Shown: positions 32,197 to 36,931 of the stretch, piece after piece
Numbering within the stretch: position 1 is the stretch's first letter
Layout: each line of letters starts with the position of its first letter
Assembly: GCA_013697735.1 (NCBI GenBank)
Contig: JACCWH010000093.1
Span: 1-36,931 of the forward strand
DNA from: Trueperaceae bacterium
Lineage (GTDB): Bacteria; Deinococcota; Deinococci; Deinococcales; Trueperaceae
Length of the DNA stretch: 36,931 nucleotides
Direction: 5' to 3'
Notes under the pieces: model-generated
What the model was told of the DNA's origin: nothing
Database searches by the model: none
The model's input: only the letters and a program-made list of their open reading frames with translations
Translations under genes and position numbers: made by a program

Positions 32197-34854
32197 ATGC
32201 CGTTTCGCAGCCTTTGCGTCGCACTCGGCCTGATGGTCGCGTTCGCGGCGACCTCGGCCTCCGCCCAGTCCACCAGTCCCGCCGTCAGCGGCCCCCTCGT
32301 CGAGGTCCGAGTCGACGGCACGACCGTCTACAACGACATCGTGCGGACGATCGTCGCCGCTCGCACCGGAACGCCGGCCGAACGCGTCGACCTCGAAGCG
32401 GAGCGGAATCGCGTCTACGCCCTCGGAACGTTCGAGCAGGTGAGCGTCAGCCTCGAGGATCGCGGAGCGGGACCCGTGCTGGTCGTGCGCGTGGTGGAGA
32501 ATCCCCGCATCGCCGAGGTCGAGCTGCGAGGCGTGGGCGTGCTCGACGAGAGCGCACTGCGAGCGGCGATCGTCGAGGAGCACACACTCTCACCCGGTCG
32601 CACGCTCAACACCAATCGCGCCGAGGCCGCCATCGCCACGATCCAGCGCATCTACCGCGCGCAAGGGATGCCCTTCGACGTCGCGGTCGTGCTCGATTCG
32701 ATCCCCGACCGCTCGGCGGAAGTCGCCGGCGACGACCGTACGCCGGTGCGCCTCGTCTACCTGATCGACGAATCGGCCCCGATCGAGGCCCTCACCTTCG
32801 AACCCTCCGAGGTCCTCTCGGAAGAGGAGTTGCGCGCCATGTTCGGCCCGCTCGCGGACGCCGACACGTTCGACCTCCAGAGCTACGCTCAGGTCATCGA
32901 CGCCGTCGCGCGGCGCTACACGGCCGAGGGGTACCGCCAGAGCGGGGTCGACATCGAGCGCACCCGGCTCGAGGCGGGGACGCTCGCCGTGCGCTTCCTC
33001 GAACTCCGCATCATCTCGATCAACACCACGGCGCTCGGCATCGATCCGGGCGAACTCAGTCTCGCCCCCGGCGACCTCTTCAACTACGACGTGCTCCTCG
33101 AGGACGTCCGCCGGCTCGCCACCGGACGCTCGGCCGACGTCAGGGTGGTGGCCGACCCGACGGCGACCGGGGGCGTTCGCGTCACGTTCGTCCTCGGTGC
33201 TCCCGACACGGCCGGACCGATCACCACCATCGCCGTCGAGGGGAACACCGTCGTCTCCGACGAGGAGATCGAGGAGATCCTCGCCCTCGGAGAGGGCGAC
33301 ACCTTCACCTCGGTCCTCGCCGAAGAGGACTTCCGTCGAATCCTCGCGCTCTACACGGAGCGCGGCTACGTGATCGCCAACCGCCCGAGCTTCAACTGGC
33401 TCGACGGCACCTACGTCCAGCGCGTGACCGAGCAGCGAATCGCCGGCTACGACGTCACGTACGACGGGCGCGCCGACACCACGCGCGAGAGCGTGATCAC
33501 GCGCTACCTCCCTGCGGTGGGCGAGGTGCTCAACCTCCGCCGCCTCGATGACGGCCTCCGGGCCGTCGCACGACTCGGTGTCGTGACCCCGGTGAGCCGC
33601 GTGCTCCTACCGACCGACGAGCCGGACGAGGTCGTGGTGAACGTCGTCGTCCGGGCGAACCAGACTGGCGTATTCCAACCGTCGGCGCAGTACAACACCG
33701 AAACGGGCTTCGCGGCCGCCATCACGTTCACCGAGACCAACCTCTGGGGCGAGGCGCACACCCTCTCCGCCGAAGTCGAAGCGCTCACGTCGAGCCTCGG
33801 GATCATGTTCGGCGGCAGCATCCGCTACGCCGTCCCCTGGCTCTACCTCGACGTGCTCGATTTCCAGCAGGTGCCCACGAGCGTCTCCGCCTCGCTCTTC
33901 TCGCTCGTGACCACGAATCAGCGTCTCACGCTCGCTGGTGAACTCACCGCCCAATTCCCCGGCCTCGACCCGGTCGAAGAGAACCGCGTCGGCGTCGGGG
34001 AGTACGCGGTCCGCACGAGTGGTCTGTCGCTCTCGGGCGGGCGCCGTGTCCTCCCGAACACCGACCTCACGGTCGCCCTGCGCGGGTCGTACAACCAGTA
34101 CATGCTCCAGCCGAGCGTGCCGTGCGTGGTCGAAGCGGGGCGCGTCGTCGACCCGGGAGTCTGCACGCTCCCCGAAGCGTTCGCCATCGACGCCCTGCCG
34201 CAGAGCGGCCTGTCGGCGTTCGCCAGTGCGGCGCTCACCTACGACGACCGCGACAGCGTCGACTTCCCGACGCGCGGCATCGGTGCGACGGCCTCGGTCG
34301 GCTTCGGCTGGGGGAACGACGTCCGCGACGCCGTCACCGACGAGGCGCGGTCGTACACGTACCAGCAGGCGCAGATCGGCGCCAAGACGTACCTCCGCCT
34401 CTCGGACGTGTTCGACGAGGTCGCCGACATCGGGCACGTCTTCGCCGTCCGCCTCAACGCCGGCCATCAGATCGGCGGTTTCTACCCCACGAGCCGGCGC
34501 TTCTCGGTCGGGCGGGTGCAGGAGGAGGCCACGCAGATCCGCGGCTTCCGTGAGACGGACTTCAACCCCTCGCGGACGTACGTGACCGGCTCGGTCGAGT
34601 ACCGCTACGACTTCGGGCTCTCGACCTTCGCGACGGAGACCGTGGTGGGAATCGTCTTCGCCGACATCGGGTACGCATCGAACGTGCCCGGCTTCGCCGA
34701 GTTCGGCGCCCCGCCCTTCGGGAGCGCCGGCGTCGGGGTGCAGATCAACCTCGGCTTCGCGGGCGTTGCGTTCCCCGCGATCCGCTTCGACTACGGCTTC
34801 AGCGAGCGCCACCCGACGGGCGTCTTCAACTTCCGCATCGGGCCGGTCTTCTGA
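32197..34854 (+). CDS. bamA: Outer membrane assembly factor, Omp85/BamA family
   Basis: An 885-residue Omp85 protein. A signal peptide covers about 1-24 (LCVALGLMVAFAATSASAQS). Several POTRA-like repeats follow (about 33-490; for example ITTIAVEGNTVVSDEEIEEI), then a 16-strand barrel to the end. RGFRETDF in the region of ATQIRGF is the conserved L6 loop, and the protein ends in Phe (FNFRIGPVF), as outer-membrane proteins usually do. It inserts beta-barrel proteins, which indicates a diderm envelope. The start is leaderless. The gene ends 4 nt from the convergent ychF. Confidence 0.93.
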   Translation: MPFRSLCVALGLMVAFAATSASAQSTSPAVSGPLVEVRVDGTTVYNDIVRTIVAARTGTPAERVDLEAERNRVYALGTFEQVSVSLEDRGAGPVLVVRVVENPRIAEVELRGVGVLDESALRAAIVEEHTLSPGRTLNTNRAEAAIATIQRIYRAQGMPFDVAVVLDSIPDRSAEVAGDDRTPVRLVYLIDESAPIEALTFEPSEVLSEEELRAMFGPLADADTFDLQSYAQVIDAVARRYTAEGYRQSGVDIERTRLEAGTLAVRFLELRIISINTTALGIDPGELSLAPGDLFNYDVLLEDVRRLATGRSADVRVVADPTATGGVRVTFVLGAPDTAGPITTIAVEGNTVVSDEEIEEILALGEGDTFTSVLAEEDFRRILALYTERGYVIANRPSFNWLDGTYVQRVTEQRIAGYDVTYDGRADTTRESVITRYLPAVGEVLNLRRLDDGLRAVARLGVVTPVSRVLLPTDEPDEVVVNVVVRANQTGVFQPSAQYNTETGFAAAITFTETNLWGEAHTLSAEVEALTSSLGIMFGGSIRYAVPWLYLDVLDFQQVPTSVSASLFSLVTTNQRLTLAGELTAQFPGLDPVEENRVGVGEYAVRTSGLSLSGGRRVLPNTDLTVALRGSYNQYMLQPSVPCVVEAGRVVDPGVCTLPEAFAIDALPQSGLSAFASAALTYDDRDSVDFPTRGIGATASVGFGWGNDVRDAVTDEARSYTYQQAQIGAKTYLRLSDVFDEVADIGHVFAVRLNAGHQIGGFYPTSRRFSVGRVQEEATQIRGFRETDFNPSRTYVTGSVEYRYDFGLSTFATETVVGIVFADIGYASNVPGFAEFGAPPFGSAGVGVQINLGFAGVAFPAIRFDYGFSERHPTGVFNFRIGPVF

Positions 34855-34858
34855 CGCC

Positions 34859-35953
34859 TCAGACGTTGAACAGGAAGTGGATCACGTCCCCATCGGCGAC
34901 GAGGTACGCCTTCCCCTCCGTCCGAACCCACCCCTTGGCACGCGCGGCGACCATCGATCCCGCCTCCACGAGCTTCGTCCAGTGGACGACCTCTGCGCGG
35001 ATGAATCCCCTTTCGAAGTCGCTGTGGATCACGCCCGCCGCTTGCGGCGCCGTCGCACCGCGCGGGATGGTCCACGCCCGGACCTCCTTCTCGCTCGCGG
35101 TGAGGTAGGTGATGAGGCCCAGCACCCGGTACCCGGCGTGGATCAGGCGCTCCAGGCCGGTGCGCTCGAGCCCGAGGTCGGCGAGGAAGAGCGCGGCCTC
35201 GTCGTCGGGGAGCTCGGCGAGCTCACGTTCGATCTGGGCCGAGATCACGATGACGTCGGCTCCCTCGGCCGCCGCGTGGCCGCGGACCCGTTCGACGTAG
35301 TCGTTCCCCCCGGCGAGGTCCTCCTCGGCGACGTTGCAGACGTAGACGATCGGTTTGGCCGTGACGAGGTGGAGATCGTTGGGTAGCGCCAGCTCACTCG
35401 ACCGCAGCACCGAGCGTGCCTGCTCGCCCCCCTCGAGGCGCGCCATGAGCGCGTTCACCGCGGCGAGTGCCTCCACGTCCTCGCCACGCTTCGCCCCCTT
35501 GCGGAGCCGGTCCGCGCGACGCTCGAGCGTGGCCAGGTCGGCGAGGGCGAGCTCGGTCTCGATGGTCTCGATGTCCGACAGGGGATCGACGCGGCCCGCG
35601 ACGTGGATCACGTTCGGGTCGTCGAAGCACCGCACCACGTGGGCGATCGCTGCCACCTCGCGAATGTGGGCCAGGAACTGGTTCCCGAGCCCCTCGCCGC
35701 GACTCGCGCCCTTCACCAGCCCGGCGATGTCGACGAATTCGACGGTGGCGCTCACGCGCGGCACCACGCGATCGCCCTTCGTGAAGACGTCGGCCAGCGC
35801 GCCGATGCGCTCGTCCGGAACGGCGACGACCCCGACGTTGCGGTCGATGGTGGCGAACGGGTAGTTGGCGGCTTCGACGCTCGCCTTGGTGATGGCGTTG
35901 AAGAGGGTGCTCTTGCCCACGTTGGGCAAGCCGACGATACCGATTCCGAGCAT
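34859..35953 (-). CDS. ychF: Redox-regulated ATPase YchF (Obg family)
   Basis: A 364-residue YchF. G1 is GLPNVGKST (8-16), G3 is DIAGLVKGAS with the catalytic Leu/Gly context, and the G4-equivalent NVAEED replaces NKxD, as in the family, which prefers ATP. A coiled-coil domain (about 130-200) and a C-terminal TGS domain (GVIHSDFERGFIRAEVVHWT) follow. YchF binds ribosomes and affects oxidative-stress responses. CAGGAG, 6 nt before the ATG, makes this one of the leadered genes of the window. Confidence 0.97.
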   Translation of the reverse strand: MLGIGIVGLPNVGKSTLFNAITKASVEAANYPFATIDRNVGVVAVPDERIGALADVFTKGDRVVPRVSATVEFVDIAGLVKGASRGEGLGNQFLAHIREVAAIAHVVRCFDDPNVIHVAGRVDPLSDIETIETELALADLATLERRADRLRKGAKRGEDVEALAAVNALMARLEGGEQARSVLRSSELALPNDLHLVTAKPIVYVCNVAEEDLAGGNDYVERVRGHAAAEGADVIVISAQIERELAELPDDEAALFLADLGLERTGLERLIHAGYRVLGLITYLTASEKEVRAWTIPRGATAPQAAGVIHSDFERGFIRAEVVHWTKLVEAGSMVAARAKGWVRTEGKAYLVADGDVIHFLFNV

Positions 35954-35959
35954 GGGACA

Positions 35960-35997
35960 CTCCTGAGGCTGCGCCGCGGCACAGGCTGCGCACGATA
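35960..35997 (-). promoter_or_regulatory. ychF promoter and ribosome binding site
   Basis: On the minus strand TGG followed by TATCGT (35997 to 35992) is an extended -10. Transcription would start about 32 nt before the ATG, and CAGGAG (35965 to 35960) is the Shine-Dalgarno site. Confidence 0.55.
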
Positions 35998-36015
35998 CCA
36001 GACGAAGCCCCGTGG

Positions 36016-36021
36016 TAGCCT
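36016..36021 (+). promoter_or_regulatory. -10 box, leaderless start of hom
   Basis: GTGG followed by TAGCCT (36016-36021) ends 7 nt before the ATG at 36029. No ribosome binding site is present. Confidence 0.6.
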
Positions 36022-36028
36022 CGCGCCC

Positions 36029-36931
36029 ATGACTCGAGGAGCGTCACCGACGCCTGAAACGCCTCGTCGGCGACGCGTGGGGATACTCGGTGCCGGCACC
36101 GTCGGCGCGGCGTTCCTCCGACTCCTCGAGCGGCATGGCGGGGTGGACGTGTCCGCGGTGCTCGTGCGAGACGTCGCCAAGGCGCGCGACGTCGGCACGT
36201 GGCGCCCGCGCTTCACCGACGATCCCGACCTCGTGCTCGACGGCGTCGACGTGCTCGTGGAGCTCATCGGCGGCGTCGACGAGGCGACGGAGCTCGTCGC
36301 GCGTGCGGCGGACTCCGGCGCCCGCGTGGTGAGCGCGAACAAGGCGGCGCTGGCCGAGGGATGGGAGCGTTGGGGGCCGTGGGTGCGGGGCGGACGCGTC
36401 GGTTTCGAGGCCGCCGTGATGGCCGGGACCCCGGTCGTCGGACCCCTCGCCGGCGCGCTGCGCGGCTCGCGTCCGATCGCCCTGCATGCGCTGCTCAACG
36501 GGACCTGCGCGTTCGTCATCGATCGCATGGAGGGGGGGATGGACGCTGCGGAGGCCCTCGCCGAGGCGCAACGGCTCGGCTACGCCGAAGCCGATCCCTC
36601 GATCGACGTCGACGGCGTCGACGCCGCGCACAAGCTCTGCATCCTCGCGCGCCTGGCGTTCGATCCCGAGATGCCCTGGGGGCGGGTCGCGGGCGGCGTG
36701 CGAGGCATCCGCGATCTCGACGCACGGGCAGTGCGCCGCGAGGTGGCGCGTGGCCGACGCGTCAGGCTCGTCGCCTCCATCTGGGGTGGGGGGGACGGTT
36801 GGCGGACTGCCGTCCGCCCGGTCGTCGTGCCGGAGTCGCACCCGCTCGTGCTCGTGGGGTCCGGGCGCAACGCCCTCGCATTCACGGGCGACGCCGTGGG
36901 CGACGTGCTGATCGCCGGCGCCGGCGCCGGC
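36029..36931 (+). CDS. hom: Homoserine dehydrogenase (3' end outside window)
   Basis: The first 301 codons are present and the frame is open to the last base. The nucleotide-binding fold starts RRRVGILGAGTVGAAFLRLL (GxGxxG), followed by VLVELIGG and VVSANKAAL. The catalytic region reads GYAEADPSIDVDGVDAAHKL, with the conserved Asp and Lys. It reduces aspartate semialdehyde to homoserine for threonine and methionine. FEAAVMAGTPVV replaces the common EAAVGGGIPII, and NGTCAFVIDRM replaces NGTTNYIL, small variations. Whether a C-terminal ACT domain is present cannot be seen. Confidence 0.93.
   Translation, partial: MTRGASPTPETPRRRRVGILGAGTVGAAFLRLLERHGGVDVSAVLVRDVAKARDVGTWRPRFTDDPDLVLDGVDVLVELIGGVDEATELVARAADSGARVVSANKAALAEGWERWGPWVRGGRVGFEAAVMAGTPVVGPLAGALRGSRPIALHALLNGTCAFVIDRMEGGMDAAEALAEAQRLGYAEADPSIDVDGVDAAHKLCILARLAFDPEMPWGRVAGGVRGIRDLDARAVRREVARGRRVRLVASIWGGGDGWRTAVRPVVVPESHPLVLVGSGRNALAFTGDAVGDVLIAGAGAG

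Overview
The window is a 36.9 kb stretch of high-GC bacterial chromosome made almost entirely of housekeeping genes. It most resembles the phylum Deinococcota, perhaps a Trueperaceae-like lineage. Three things support this: the gene order tuf-rpmG-secE-nusG-rplK-rplA-rplJ-rplL-rpoB-rpoC; an RpoC of about 1536 residues with the large N-terminal insertion known from Thermus and Deinococcus; and an Omp85/BamA protein, which implies an outer membrane. Many genes carry a -10 box (TANNNT) only 5-7 nt before the start codon, which implies leaderless mRNAs, a habit known from Deinococcus. The lineage below phylum is inference.

Layout. 1-11.9 kb (+): the transcription/translation block, from the end of tuf through rpoC, with an L10 leader before rplJ, a GNRA-loop hairpin before rpoB and a terminator after rpoC. 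11.9-12.9 kb: an RNase H-fold nuclease gene and, convergent to it, carD, an RNA polymerase-binding regulator. 13.1-15.5 kb: an EamA transporter and a GH1 beta-glycosidase, divergent. 15.5-21.8 kb (-): a six-gene string, psuG, a RodZ-like HTH/PEGA protein, a MacB-type permease, a DUF2207 protein, a MacB-type ATPase and DUF423. 21.9-24.4 kb (+): a FUN14-family gene, then groES-groEL behind a sigma-A-type promoter with a CIRCE operator, closed by a terminator. 24.4-28.1 kb (-): recF, a DciA-like gene with an added Cys-rich region, and gpmI, all overlapping. 28.1-30.0 kb (+): sufS-sufU. 29.8-32.1 kb (-): a purine nucleoside phosphorylase, yggS and divIVA. 32.2-34.9 kb (+): bamA. 34.9-36.0 kb (-): ychF. 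36.0 kb to the end (+): the start of hom.

Genes are tightly packed. Same-strand neighbours often overlap by ATGA or GTGA, and several convergent pairs overlap or nearly touch. No IS element, prophage, CRISPR array, tRNA, rRNA or defence island was seen. The least explained unit is the RodZ/permease/DUF2207/ATPase string, which may form an uncharacterised envelope ABC system. Smaller oddities are a bL33 lacking its fourth zinc cysteine, a possible 37-codon ORF between nusG and rplK, a zinc-motif extension on DciA, a purine nucleoside phosphorylase with MTAP-like base-site substitutions, and an abrupt codon-usage change at the end of tuf.
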